Source of the DNA: Lingula anatina
Taxonomy: Eukaryota > Brachiopoda > Lingulata > Lingulida > Lingulidae
Direction: 5' to 3'
Assembly: GCF_001039355.2 (NCBI RefSeq)
Contig: NW_019775837.1
Span: forward strand, 124,001 to 188,000
DNA: 64,000 nt
Part shown: one piece after another, positions 26,700-36,327 of the stretch
Numbering within the stretch: the first letter of the stretch is position 1
Layout of the letters: the number at the start of each line of letters is the position of its first letter
The notes under the pieces: model-generated
Databases searched by the model: none
Told to the model about the DNA's origin: nothing
What the model saw: only the letters and a program-made list of their open reading frames with translations
Position numbers and translations under genes: made by a program

Positions 26700-27440
26700 G
26701 CTCCTAACTAATAATAAGGTGCGTGTAGTGAAGTGGGCTATAGGATATGACGTGTTTCTACTTACAATTTTATAAAAGAAAGCATAAACTTATATACTTG
26801 TTTACTTGTGTCCAAATTACCCTAGGGAAAAGTAGATCATAGAACACGAAATGTGCTAAAAATATACTACCACCGGGGCATGCTTTGGGCACACATTATA
26901 TTTAGAATATTGTTAAATTGTAAGACATGGTAATGATAGTAATTTTTCCAGTAGTTTGACTTACCAGGGGGTGTCTATTCGTGTTGGGGATTGGCGTCTA
27001 GGTCACAGACATTTTAAGTTTATAAAAACCATGACGTCATGGGAAGATTTATGGCGTAGTCTGATCCGATGGAATCAGAAGTATTACATTTAAAAGAGAA
27101 TATTGGGCCTGTTTTTCATAAAGCTACCACAAACTAGTAATCACAAAGGACAATTTCCTTATCTAATAGACCAGTACTGATTTGGTCTACGTCTATAAGC
27201 AGAATAAATCGTTCCATTCTTGTTTTGAGACAAAGATATAATTATTTTGCGAAGCCGATCCCTGTCCCCCTTCCCTTTGCAATCTCGGTCCACATCTACG
27301 ACTAGCGCTGTCTGACCTAAGTATAGATAGGCCTGGTTCATTGCACAGATTATAAATGTCCATAAAATTACTTTGCAAATGACGTCTTCATCCATTTTAT
27401 TTGAACTGGGGATCCGTTATGGCATATTTAGAACACTTAA
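26700..27440. repeat. Segmental duplicate shared with about 33.1-34.1 kb
   Basis: Long matches in order to 33110-34120 include gtagtgaagtgggctatagg, ccaccggggcatgctttgg and gtttgacttaccag. They show that the upstream regions of the two A-type genes were duplicated together. No gene is seen here. A 78-codon minus frame at 27.2-27.4 kb is not preserved in the paralogue. Confidence 0.75.
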
Positions 27441-27745
27441 GTCGTTTTTAAGACGGAGATAGTTGTTGCCTTACTCTCAGCAAAATCGACGTTAAACCGA
27501 TTTGTATTTGCAATGTAGGAACTAAATAGAGTAGTGGTTGGTTCGAACTAGGTTGATGAGGACCCGAACTGCACTGTTTTGTTTTCGATTCCACTGTCCC
27601 CTATTATGTCAATTATAATATATGCCTATTATAAAGTCTTCCTAAATAATGATAAGTGTGTTTGTCAGAGCCGTCACTTTTGAGAATAATGCCACACCAT
27701 AAATGTCTTATCTGACAATAAAACGTGTTTACATCGATGTGATGT
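27440..27745. repeat. Unit block R, copy 1
   Basis: A block running from agacggagatagttgttg through ggaactaaatagagt, tggttggttcgaa and gaggaccc to ataaatgtcttatctgac. The same block recurs at about 34.06-34.38, 40.72-40.95, 45.92-46.09 (partial) and 52.37-52.63 kb, once per gene unit. It marks the duplicated cassette and has no open frame. Confidence 0.8.
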
Positions 27746-28667
27746 TTCATTCTAGACAATAATGTCGAGAGTTACACGTATATTTGCTATTGGGAGTGTG
27801 GGGGGGGGGGGGGAGGAGTAACATTACTCACTCGTATGATAGCGCGTATTTTATTGAAGCTGTTATTTTCAGATGTTTTCGTATGTACCCGTGAGTTTGA
27901 CTTCTATTAATAATGTACTCTATTTAAAGAGCTCCCTGTGAAGGAAAGCCTAGCTAGTTCTTTGTTTTACCCATTTAGTTATGAGATTTTTCAGATTTCA
28001 GCACAATTAAAAACTGCCAATATTTGGACGTTGAATCATGGCGGGTCTAAGACACTGTAAGATAAAAACGTGTATCAACAAGCACTTCATTGCCTGCCTT
28101 TAAACTAGAACATAAAGCTGACAATGTGTGATTTGATTGATGTCGCAGGTTTACGGTAGTGGCGGGTACACAGTAGCAAGAATGTATGTTTTGCCACTGT
28201 AGGTAGGGGGCTTTACTACATGTAGGTAGAGAGGTTTTAATGTTGCTCAATATTAATTGTACATTTATTTCTTTAACAAACCGTATATTCATTATTCGTG
28301 TTATACAAGTATCTTTTACGTTACTATAGCATGAATGCTATGACTTGAAATATCAAGCTGTAAAAATAATCTTTTCTATTGATATGCAACAAAATATTTC
28401 GAGAATATCTTGGTCTTTCAAAAGATAGACGCCCCCAGAAGTGCTGATGGGTTCATAAACCTGTCATTATGAATGTGAATGGGCCCTTTAAAAACAGAAG
28501 GGCAGCACACAGCACTAAACAGATACAGCCGAGTGCTTGAGTGTAGGCCAACCGATTGTTGTGTTCCAGGGGGAGATGAGAGATATTGTGATATGTATAA
28601 AATATAAATCATCCAGACTGTAGTTGCGGTTAGTTAATTTACGCTCTCATCTTTCAAATTAAAATCA

Positions 28668-28797
28668 ACGATAGTTAATTACCCCCAGTAGGCGTTCCAG
28701 ACATCAGGCCAATTTAGCCTAAAGGTAATTTAGTGGGAAACCCCTCGGAGATGGGTCGATCCTGCTAGATCGGTCTAGGTATGGGGATGGGGTCTTA
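28668..28797. mobile_element. Palindromic MITE family M2, right half only
   Basis: Matches the right half of the 35109-35371 element, including gtaatttagtg, cgatcctgctagatcggtct and tatgggga.ggggtctta. The left half is not recognisable. The copy lies in the same place relative to the A-type 3' flank as the 35.1 kb copy, so it predates that duplication. Confidence 0.65.
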
Positions 28798-28859
28798 AAA
28801 GCATAGCATTTTAAGTTAAAAATTAGATTACAACTACAAATAACTTTAATTAATTGGGT

Positions 28860-28865
28860 TTTATT
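28860..28865 (-). terminator. Candidate polyadenylation signal of the 29 kb gene
   Basis: Minus-strand AATAAA about 340 bases after the stop codon. It is conserved in the 3' flank of the 36 kb pseudogene. Confidence 0.45.
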
Positions 28866-29204
28866 CTTTGATATCTCAAAAACCTGAAAATTGGACATGG
28901 TGTATACAATTTTCCTTTCATATTTTCAAAGATAAGCGTATCTTGATTTTTTTTATGTAAGTAATTAAATATATGACTTTTGAATGTGAAAAATCGTGCA
29001 GTATTTAGTTATCTATTTAAATTAATCAATAAATCGAAATATTAATAGTGCCACTGATTACTTTTGATAATGTTAACCGGTATGCCAAAAATAATCAAAA
29101 TATATGAATGTTAAGTAGAAGATAATGGAAAGTTTTCATTATTCACCATATTAAATGCGTAATGCGAGTTATGATAAAAGTGTGGAAACAACTTCGAAAT
29201 ATTT

Positions 29205-30275
29205 TCACTTAGGTGGACCTCTAGGACCATTTGAAAGTACACACTGATCAATAAGTGGAACACAATTACGTTCCCGATTTCCCCAACGACCCAAGAAGTT
29301 AAGAAAGCTGAATTCCCCAGTAAACTGTCCTTTGGCGGCCATCTTGACAACTTTGAGGTTATCTGCGGTCTTCCATGCTGTTCCGGCGCTACAGAGATCT
29401 TTCAATTCGTCTCCGTTGATGAGTTTCTTGTACACGTGGTCCCCTGTGTTTGGCCACATTCCGTGGGAACCCTTGGCTGCGTAGACTTGGGCGTGTGTGC
29501 AGTCAGTCATCTGAACGACGCGGTCCCCTTTCTTGAATTCGTTGCCATTCCACAGAAATTCTCCACCAAATTTCTTGGTGATGTCCGAACCGTGGATCGA
29601 CAAATATATGGAGTAAATTTTGTTATTATTAAACGTTATCTTCACGCGTTCCCAGTCTCCAACGTGATTACCAAAGGTCGAGTACCCTCCTACGCATCCG
29701 TTAAGTCGAGGACATGTGCAATGGCCCCACGCCTTGAAGCACGGGCATACGTTATCAAAATATAACCCCACACACGCCCGCTTTCCTCTGTTGTATGGAA
29801 AGAAAAACCAATAGGTGATTTCAACAACGCTACCCTTGTCCTCGTATATAGCGTATGCTGGGGCGCTGGCAGGATCCTGACCCTTGAAGACGGCAGGTTC
29901 TCGGCACGAGGCACAAGATAACGGCGTCTTAGTTTCCAGGTAACAGTTGCTGTTACAGGTGGGCAGTGTGCTCGGAGTGACAGAAGTCGGACTGCCGCCG
30001 CGTAAGTTGACGTGTTGGAGGAAATAATCGACGCTGGATGGTTTCCATTCTTCTCCCACGGCCAACCGGACCACCGGCGCCCACAATTTCGCGGCGGCAA
30101 CGATATCGGCGTGACTTCGTCCACTGAGGTCAGCTGTTCGCTGAGCCGTACATTTTTTCGCCGCTTCTATGATATCTTTTATTGATTGAGAAATTCCCAG
30201 CAATCCACCATTGTTTTGCGACGGATAAAACATGACAGCCACCAGCAGAACGTACAAACGAGCTGTAACCGCCAT
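29205..30275 (-). CDS. Secreted Vps62/DUF946-family protein, copy 2 (A type)
   Basis: The product is 356 residues and closely similar to copy 1 throughout. The signal peptide is residues 1-23 (LYVLLVAVMF). The Vps62-type segments are APVVRL at 66, PSSVDYF at 79, ITYWFFFPYN at 153, GNHVGDWE at 202 and GSHGMWPNTGDH at 269. Cysteines lie at 42, 107, 111, 121, 124, 168, 177, 179, 186, 188, 194, 259, 295, 338 and 345, an odd total of 15. One oddity is that the motif after GDWE reads RV where all the other intact copies read HV. A 5'UTR splice acceptor lies 67 bases upstream of the ATG (TTGTAG then AACACAAAG, 30343/30342). The coding sequence is uninterrupted. The probable first exon is at 32948-33074. 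The family assignment is firm, but the cellular role is unknown. Confidence 0.87.
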   Translation of the reverse strand: MAVTARLYVLLVAVMFYPSQNNGGLLGISQSIKDIIEAAKKCTAQRTADLSGRSHADIVAAAKLWAPVVRLAVGEEWKPSSVDYFLQHVNLRGGSPTSVTPSTLPTCNSNCYLETKTPLSCASCREPAVFKGQDPASAPAYAIYEDKGSVVEITYWFFFPYNRGKRACVGLYFDNVCPCFKAWGHCTCPRLNGCVGGYSTFGNHVGDWERVKITFNNNKIYSIYLSIHGSDITKKFGGEFLWNGNEFKKGDRVVQMTDCTHAQVYAAKGSHGMWPNTGDHVYKKLINGDELKDLCSAGTAWKTADNLKVVKMAAKGQFTGEFSFLNFLGRWGNRERNCVPLIDQCVLSNGPRGPPK

Positions 30276-30639
30276 CTTGAAACAATAATTTGGAGCAGAA
30301 TTAGGAAATCTGTCTTGGCAGATAAACTTTCGTCTTTGTGTTCTACAAGAGCAAGAAAATATAGGACATGAGTATACGTGTACAAGAGGTAAACATATAC
30401 GTATGTGTATCAGACCTTTTAAAATTGTATGTACACATTTTCAGAATTCCCATGTACCCTTACGCAAACAGATAAAGGGCAGATAAAATAAAATGTGCCA
30501 ATTATCATAGTTCACTTTTCACCAGTAATAAAATCAGCAGTTAAAGTTAAATACATTCCAGCGATTTAATTAAGTTCAGTTTCATTATTTCACTCAGAAC
30601 CAAAGCTTTTTTCCAGGATTGGGGTACAGGCTATCCAAA

Positions 30640-31050
30640 ATGGAGGGGGGGGGGGTTAAAATGAAATGAAAAAAATATTTAAAAAATAGAAATTAACTCA
30701 ATGGGGATGGAGGGTTAAAAACAATCGATACGATCTTCCGCTGACGCTCTTTCGCGAACGAACTCCCTTGAATGAATATGAAAATTGCCTTCTCGTCTCG
30801 CTTAGACCGAGAACGATCGCCGGCTGACGATCTTCCGCAAAACGAAAGCCCAAATTGAACGAATACGAGATTGCGAACGATGTCCGGCTGACGATACAAA
30901 AACTGCGTTCACGTCTCGCTCTTTGGCAAACGAAGTCCTTCAACAAATATGAAAATTGCCTCCTCGTCTCTCTCGGATTGCGATTGATCTCTCGCTGAAA
31001 ATTAAAAAATTTTCCTTTTTGTCCATCAGCTTTGTCAGGTGCCGTACGTA
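30640..31050. repeat. Short internally repetitive block
   Basis: After a G-run near 30645, the block repeats tatgaaaattgcct.ctcgtctc twice (about 30775 and 30948) and ggctgacgat twice (about 30823 and 30883), with similar spacers of about 170 bases. The 126-codon minus-strand frame here is arginine-rich repeat translation without family resemblance. Confidence 0.55.
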
Positions 31051-32215
31051 TGAAGTTCCGGAAGGCGTTCCCTTTCATAACTTGGCGGTTACAGTAGTTA
31101 GCTAAGAGTTCGTTTAGGGCCTACACGTCTTTTGTACCGCATGAAGGCCACTCTTGTCACTGCAGCATACGGCATGGAACGTGTATTTTAAAGTTAATGG
31201 AAACATTTTATTGTGTTTTGCAAGGTTTAGAAAGTAGTTTCTTCGTGACTGAATAACAGCGTGCGCTACAAATTAAAGTAGTACCATTCAACTGTGACGC
31301 CTAAAAGCTGGGTACGTCAAATTACTCTAAGAAAATTTAGTACAACGTCCACGGCCGCCCCGACAAGCCAAGATGTCATTAAAAGTCGTAAGCCGTCTAG
31401 CCGTCTTTGAAAATATAGGCCGTCCGGTGATGTCAGCGGCCGTCCAAATGACGGCTGGACGGTTCGCTGGAAAAAGCCTTGCTCATAAAGGTATATTTAT
31501 TTAAATAGGGGCTTACTGGCGCCAACTTTGGGCACCTATGCAGATTGTGCCTGCTTGTATCGAGCTAAATTCTGAATAACAGTGCGGTACTGCTGTTCGA
31601 TGTGGTTTGCCTCAGTTATCCTGAGTTCTCAGAAAATAATCTGAAAAACAGTTGATCGTTGCACTATTAATACGCCTTCTTGCTATCCACCTTGTGATAT
31701 CCTTGGTCAGCTTATCTAAGTTGAACTTATATACAGTGTATGGTATCACCCAGCTTACAGAATAAAGTTCTGATATATATAAGTTGAATTATTTGTTTGT
31801 AATTGTAAAAAATTGCCCATGCCACCCTGTTACTTTGAAGGTTAACCTAGATCAAGTCCGTGTCAAAATTCTTTGAAGCTTTGTAGGAAAAATCAATATT
31901 CCTTTGTTTCTCTGGCTTCTTTTTAAGCCCGACATTCAGATTTTATGTAGTTGCCCAAGGTCTGCTGGAACTGCTCTTAAAGAGGTAAACACTTTGCAGA
32001 AACAGCATCAGTAGAGTTGTCAGGCAGCCGCGTACAGCTGGATTTTTAAAATTTTACTTTAGCAAATATTTGACCAATTACTGCCAGAAAGGATGTCAAG
32101 TTCTTATCAAAATTCAGATACAGTTTAACATGTTATCAACATTACAATAAACTCTATTACCCTATTATATATATATATGTATATATTTAGTTTATCAATG
32201 TCACCCATACCGAAT
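31050..32215. other. Spacer within the probable 5'UTR intron of the 29 kb gene
   Basis: No gene recognised. The last 250 bases (from about 31975) match the segment just upstream of the 20 kb gene (about 21440-21640), including gaggtaaacactttgca and aacatgttatcaacattac. Confidence 0.6.
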
Positions 32216-32219
32216 ACGT

Positions 32220-32335
32220 CCTGACTTTAAAGGTAAGTTTTTTTATCCGCGACTACCGAAGGTATTGCAGCAGTCCATCGGTCTTTACCGCAAGTGTGAG
32301 TTGAGGTTTAATTGTAGTGGACTGCTATTTATATC
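32220..32335 (-). promoter_or_regulatory. Diverged A-type first-exon module (relic)
   Basis: Keeps ctttaccgcaagtgtgag and a gtagtggactgctattta stretch corresponding to the exon and TATA area of the 25.0 kb relic. A GT microsatellite has replaced the upstream part. Like the 25.0 kb relic, it lies gene-proximal to an intact module. Confidence 0.45.
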
Positions 32336-32426
32336 TGTGTGTGTGTGTGTGTGACAAAAAGAAATAAAAAACAGTAGTTATTTTAACCCTAATAATCATT
32401 GCGTTCAAACGATGAAAATATTTTTT

Positions 32427-32455
32427 CTTTTGCATGTCCCTTTAAAAGCTCTGTA
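32427..32455. mobile_element. Solo end of the 25.7 kb MITE family
   Basis: Reads tcttttgcatgtccctttaa followed by aagctc, the right terminus of the 25706-25978 element. The flanking sequence after it (cataatcgt.aaagaaattt) is also shared with 25.98 kb. Confidence 0.6.
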
Positions 32456-32947
32456 CATAATCGTCAAAGAAATTTGTTAAAAATTCACTGCCAACGGGAA
32501 AATTGTAGGACAAGGTGATGGTGGTTATTTTTCGTTGATTGCACTGTCTTTTCGTGTTGGATAGTTGGGGTGGCTCACAAAAATTTATTTTTGTTAATAA
32601 TAACCATGATGTGACGATAAATTTTTGCTATATAACACTCACAGGATATGTGTGGGTGTCCTAGAATTTATTTACAAAATATTGGACCCTTTACTGTCAG
32701 AAAAGTAAGCTCACTGATGAAAACAGGGATTTAAACCAAATACCATGTTCTTATCAATATGCAGATGCAATTTAACATGTTATCAACATTACAATATACA
32801 ATGTAACTCTAGTATATATGTATTTTGTTTTACCTAAAATTCAACGCATCATCAACAATACTAAGTTTATCGTGTGACGCTAAAATTTACATGTACCGTT
32901 ACTTAATGATACAGTATTTAAAATCGTCGTGTACGAGTATAACTTAC

Positions 32948-33074
32948 CGAGAGTGTAGAGAGGATAACACATGCACTGGTTCTGGTATGTGTAAGTGTAA
33001 CTTCTCGACTAAAAGTAAGAGTGTTCTATCCCTTAGAAAGGGCAGCAGTCCACCTGTCTTTACCACAAGTGTGA
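32948..33074 (-). other. Probable non-coding first exon for the 29 kb gene (A-type module)
   Basis: On the minus strand it runs from about 30 bases after the TATA box at 33099-33105 to ACACTCTCG, followed by the donor GTAAGT (32942-32947). It is strongly similar to the 26.5 kb module with one 11-base difference in the middle. It holds one ATG about 25 bases before the donor that would be out of frame with the main start, a possible small upstream frame. The implied intron to 30343 is about 2.6 kb. Inferred from sequence only. Confidence 0.5.
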
Positions 33075-33098
33075 GTTGAGGTATGTCGTTGTTGGCTG

Positions 33099-33105
33099 CT
33101 TTATA
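33099..33105 (-). promoter_or_regulatory. TATA box, A-type module
   Basis: Minus strand CACTATAAAGCAG, identical to the 26.69 kb box. Confidence 0.5.
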
Positions 33106-33674
33106 GTGCTCTTAACTAATAACAAGGTGCGTGTAGTGAAGTGGGCTATAGGATATGACGTGTTTCTACTTCATAAAGAAAGTCTAAAATTATATACTTA
33201 TTTATTTGTGTCCAAATTACCCTAGGGAAAAATAGATCATAGATCACGAAATGTGCTAAAAATAGACTACCACCGGGGCATGCTTTGGACACACATTATG
33301 TTTAGTGCATTGTTAAATTGTAAGACATGGTAATGATAGTAATTTTTTCCAGTGGTTTGACTTACCAGTGGGTGTCTATTCGTGTTGGGGATTGGCACCC
33401 GGGTAGTAATTTTACGTTATAATAGCCATGATGTCATGGGATGATTTATGGCGTAGTATGATCCGATGGAATCAGAAGTATTACATTTAAAAGAGAATAT
33501 TGGGCCTGTTTATCATAAAGCTACCACAAACTAGTACAAGGACAATTTCCTAATCTAATAGACAAATACTGATTTGGTCTACGTCTAAGCAGAGTAAATC
33601 GCTCCGTTCTTGTTTTAAGACAAAAATATACCTCTTTTGCATAGCCCACCCCTGTCTCCTTCCCACTGTAATCT

Positions 33675-33892
33675 CAGGGCGCATTCCCAGAGATTTAGAT
33701 CGATCCAACTAGATCGACCTAACTCCCTGGGGGTTCACGCTAAATAGCTGTAAGCCGAGTGGGCACAGTAGTTAATTACCTCTTTACAGCTTTCAGGATG
33801 CGGGACAGACATTCAAGCCGGCTAAGCAGAGAGTAATCTAGTGAGACTCCCCACAGGGATAGATCGATCTAAAATCTGTGGGAATGGGGTCT
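33675..33892. mobile_element. Palindromic MITE family M2, copy with both ends
   Basis: Left arm gcattcccagagatttagat, continuing cgatcc. Right arm, reverse complemented, ccattcccacagattttaga, continuing tcgatc. The arms remain similar inward to the ctaaat / gtaatctagtg region. It has no coding capacity. It interrupts the segmental duplicate shared with 27.3 kb, where the matching position lacks it. Confidence 0.7.
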
Positions 33893-34059
33893 CAGACATT
33901 ATCTACGACTATACTGACTCATTTTCACTCAAATGTACTAGGCCAGGCTCATTAGACAGATTTTATATGACCATAGGCATATCTTGCAAATGACGTCTTT
34001 TCCGCTTTATTTGAACTAAGGATCTGTTTTGGCAAATTTAAATCATTTAAACTATTTCA

Positions 34060-34380
34060 AAGATGGAGACAGTTTTTGCCTTTCAGCAAAAACAGCCCTA
34101 AAACATTTTTATTTATAGTATTTGCAACAGAGGAACTAAATAGAGTGATGGTTGGTTCAAATTTAAGTTGATGAGGACCCCAACTACACTGTTTTGTTTT
34201 CGAGTCCACTGTCCCTTATTATGTCATTAATGATATATGCCTATTATTAAGACTTCCTAAATAATGATACATCGGGTAGTTTGTTTGTCAGAGCTGTCAC
34301 TTTTGAGAATAATGCCACACCATAAATGTCTTATCTGACAACAAAACGTGTTTACATCAAGAAGAGTTTTTAAAGACATG
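34060..34380. repeat. Unit block R, copy 2
   Basis: Matches the 27.44-27.75 kb block in order and orientation, ending cataaatgtcttatctgac and acaaaacgtgtttacatca. Confidence 0.8.
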
Positions 34381-34401
34381 TAGAAACCACAAAATAATGA
34401 G

Positions 34402-34403
<2 letters not shown>

Positions 34404-34471
<68 letters not shown>

Positions 34472-34489
34472 GGGGGGGGGGGGGGGGAG
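34404..34489. repeat. (TA)n followed by T-run and G-run
   Basis: About 54 bases of TA, then a T homopolymer, then a G homopolymer. It lies directly at the edge of the gene fragment that follows. Confidence 0.95.
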
Positions 34490-34499
34490 GGTAAGATGT

Positions 34500-34775
34500 T
34501 TAATTTTTGGCCCTGTTTTGTAGTTTTGTTTCCAATTTCCCCAACGTCCCAAGAAGTTAAGAATGCCGAATTCCCAGTAAACTATCCTTTGGCGGCAATT
34601 CTGACAACTTTGATATTGTCTCCAGTCTTCCATTCTTCTGATCTTTCAGCTTGTCTCCGTTAAAGATTTTTTTGTAGACTTGTTCCCCTGTGTTTGGCCA
34701 GATACCGTGGGATCCCTTGGCTGCGTAGACTTGGGCGCGTGTGCAGTCAGTGGTTTAAACGGCCCAATCCGGAAG
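34500..34775 (-). pseudogene. Fragment of a Vps62/DUF946-family gene (C-terminal part)
   Basis: On the minus strand it preserves, with frameshifts and internal deletions, the stretch from TDC and QVYAAKGSHGIWPNTG through the NGDKLKD region to FLNFLGRWGN. The final PxIIGQCVL tail and everything before the TDC block are absent. The bases gtttaaacggcccaatcc at its N-terminal edge resemble B-type copies. The DNA between it and the 36 kb pseudogene holds repeat and MITE sequence. Confidence 0.8.
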
Positions 34776-34779
34776 GAAG

Positions 34780-35095
34780 TGCATGCCTTAAATAATCTAT
34801 CAGTAAAAATGCGAAGAAATCTGGGAATAATGCTAAGGAGATAGCCTCATCCCTTTTTTCAACCACGTCAGTCAGAGCGTATGTAGGAAGCAGGTAGGAC
34901 TTAGTGAAACTAATTCCATTGCTAAGTTCTATTGAATGGTCAGGCCCCCGTCCCCATACTTTAATGAACTACGTGCATGTATGCAGGAGGCATGGAAAAA
35001 CGCGAGTCAAATACAAATTTTGTAAAGATGGTGAAAGTGGCTGTGACGCAACTATAAACATTTCTTTAAAATGTTAAAACCGAAAAAACAGCACT
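34780..35095. repeat. Dispersed/segmental repeat, copy 2
   Basis: Second copy of the 18880-19165 block, in the same orientation. Confidence 0.7.
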
Positions 35096-35108
35096 ATAAG
35101 CATACAAG

Positions 35109-35371
35109 TTAGACCCAAATCAAATACCTAGATCGATCTAGCAGAAACGATCCATCTCCAAGGGGATTCTCGCTAAATTGCATTCAGATAAAATGGCTTA
35201 GATGCCTGGCACTTCTACTAAAGCTGCTTAACGATAGTTAAGTACTCCCTAACTGCTTCAGTAGGCGTGCCAGACATGAGGGCCACTTACGCTGAATGTA
35301 ATTTAGTGAGAAACCTCTCAGACATGAGTCGATCCTGCTAGATCGGTCTAAGTATGGGGAAGGGGTCTTAG
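35109..35371. mobile_element. Palindromic MITE family M2, best copy
   Basis: Begins ttagaccc and ends ggggtctta. The two arms stay complementary, with mismatches and small indels, for roughly 80 bases, including ctagatcgatctagcag on the left and its counterpart on the right, as far as tgcattcag / ctgaatgta. It has no coding capacity. Confidence 0.75.
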
Positions 35372-35429
35372 ACGCCAAATTGAGTAAAATTTCAGATTGC
35401 AACTACAAATAACTTTAATTGATGGGGTT

Positions 35430-35766
35430 TTATTCTTTGATATCTCAAAAACCTGAAAATTGGACATGATGTATACAATTTTCCTTTCATATTTTCATTA
35501 TCTTGAAATTTTTTTATCTAAATAATTAATATATGATTTTAGTAAGTGATATACCGTGCAGTATTTAGTTATCTATTTAAATTAATCAATAAACCGAAAT
35601 ATTATCAGTGTCGTTAATTACCTTTGATAATGTTAACCGGTATGTAAAAAAATATATAAATGTTTTGTAGAAGATAATGGAAAGTTTTCATCATTCACCA
35701 TATTAAATGCGTTATGCAAGTTAAGATAAAAGTGTGGAAAAAAGTCACATCCAATATTTTCACTTA
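35430..35766. repeat. A-type 3' flank displaced from its gene
   Basis: Matches the 3' flank of the 29 kb gene (28.86-29.20 kb) up to the last bases before the stop codon. It is separated from the 36 kb pseudogene only by the 560 bp MITE that follows. Confidence 0.75.
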
Positions 35767-36326
35767 TGGCCCAGTCACAATGTCGGCGATCTGTCGGGGA
35801 TTAGTTTTGGCCGGGGGTCGTCGTAGAAAATAAAGAATCCTTGAACAATCCAATAATCCTAATAAAAGTGGAGCAGTCACATTGTCTAAGATTTTTTCAA
35901 GGATTTTGACCCGGTTTTGTCGAAAAATCGTGGGATTAGCCTCCGATCGGAGACGATATCTGCGAGCGTCTTTTCTTGTAATTTTTTCCCCCTGGGTATA
36001 TGTGTCAATCCCACACAGAATTTTGCGACTAGTCTCAGATTATTCGGAGGACGCCTCCGATTAATCGGAGGGCATCGTAGGTCATCGGAGATTGTGTCTG
36101 GGATGCCCAAAATGGGTGAAAAATCTTGCGAGCAATCTTAAAATTTTAAGTTCAAAGTTGGGGACCGCGACGGGTGTGGCGATGTCTAAAAAAATCTGCG
36201 ACAACCCGCAGGGGTCCGGAGAGCGCCTCCGACGGGTGCAAAATCGTGAGATCTGTCTCAAGATTTTGTTCAAATTTCCCGGGTTTTACCCATCCCCGAC
36301 GCATCGCAACTGATTTGTGACTGGCC
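35767..36326. mobile_element. 560-bp MITE inserted on a stop codon
   Basis: The ends are TGGCCCAGTCACAA and TTGTGACTGGCC. Inward, both ends carry a gcgat(ct/g)gtcggggat-like stretch, extending the inverted repeat to about 35 bases. The target duplication is actta (35762-35766 and 36327-36331), or cactta if one terminal C is assigned to the target. The interior is rich in atcggag and gattttt motifs, also partly palindromic, with a second cagtcaca motif near 35876. It has no coding capacity. Insertion removed the pseudogene's stop codon. Confidence 0.85.
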
Positions 36327-36327
36327 A

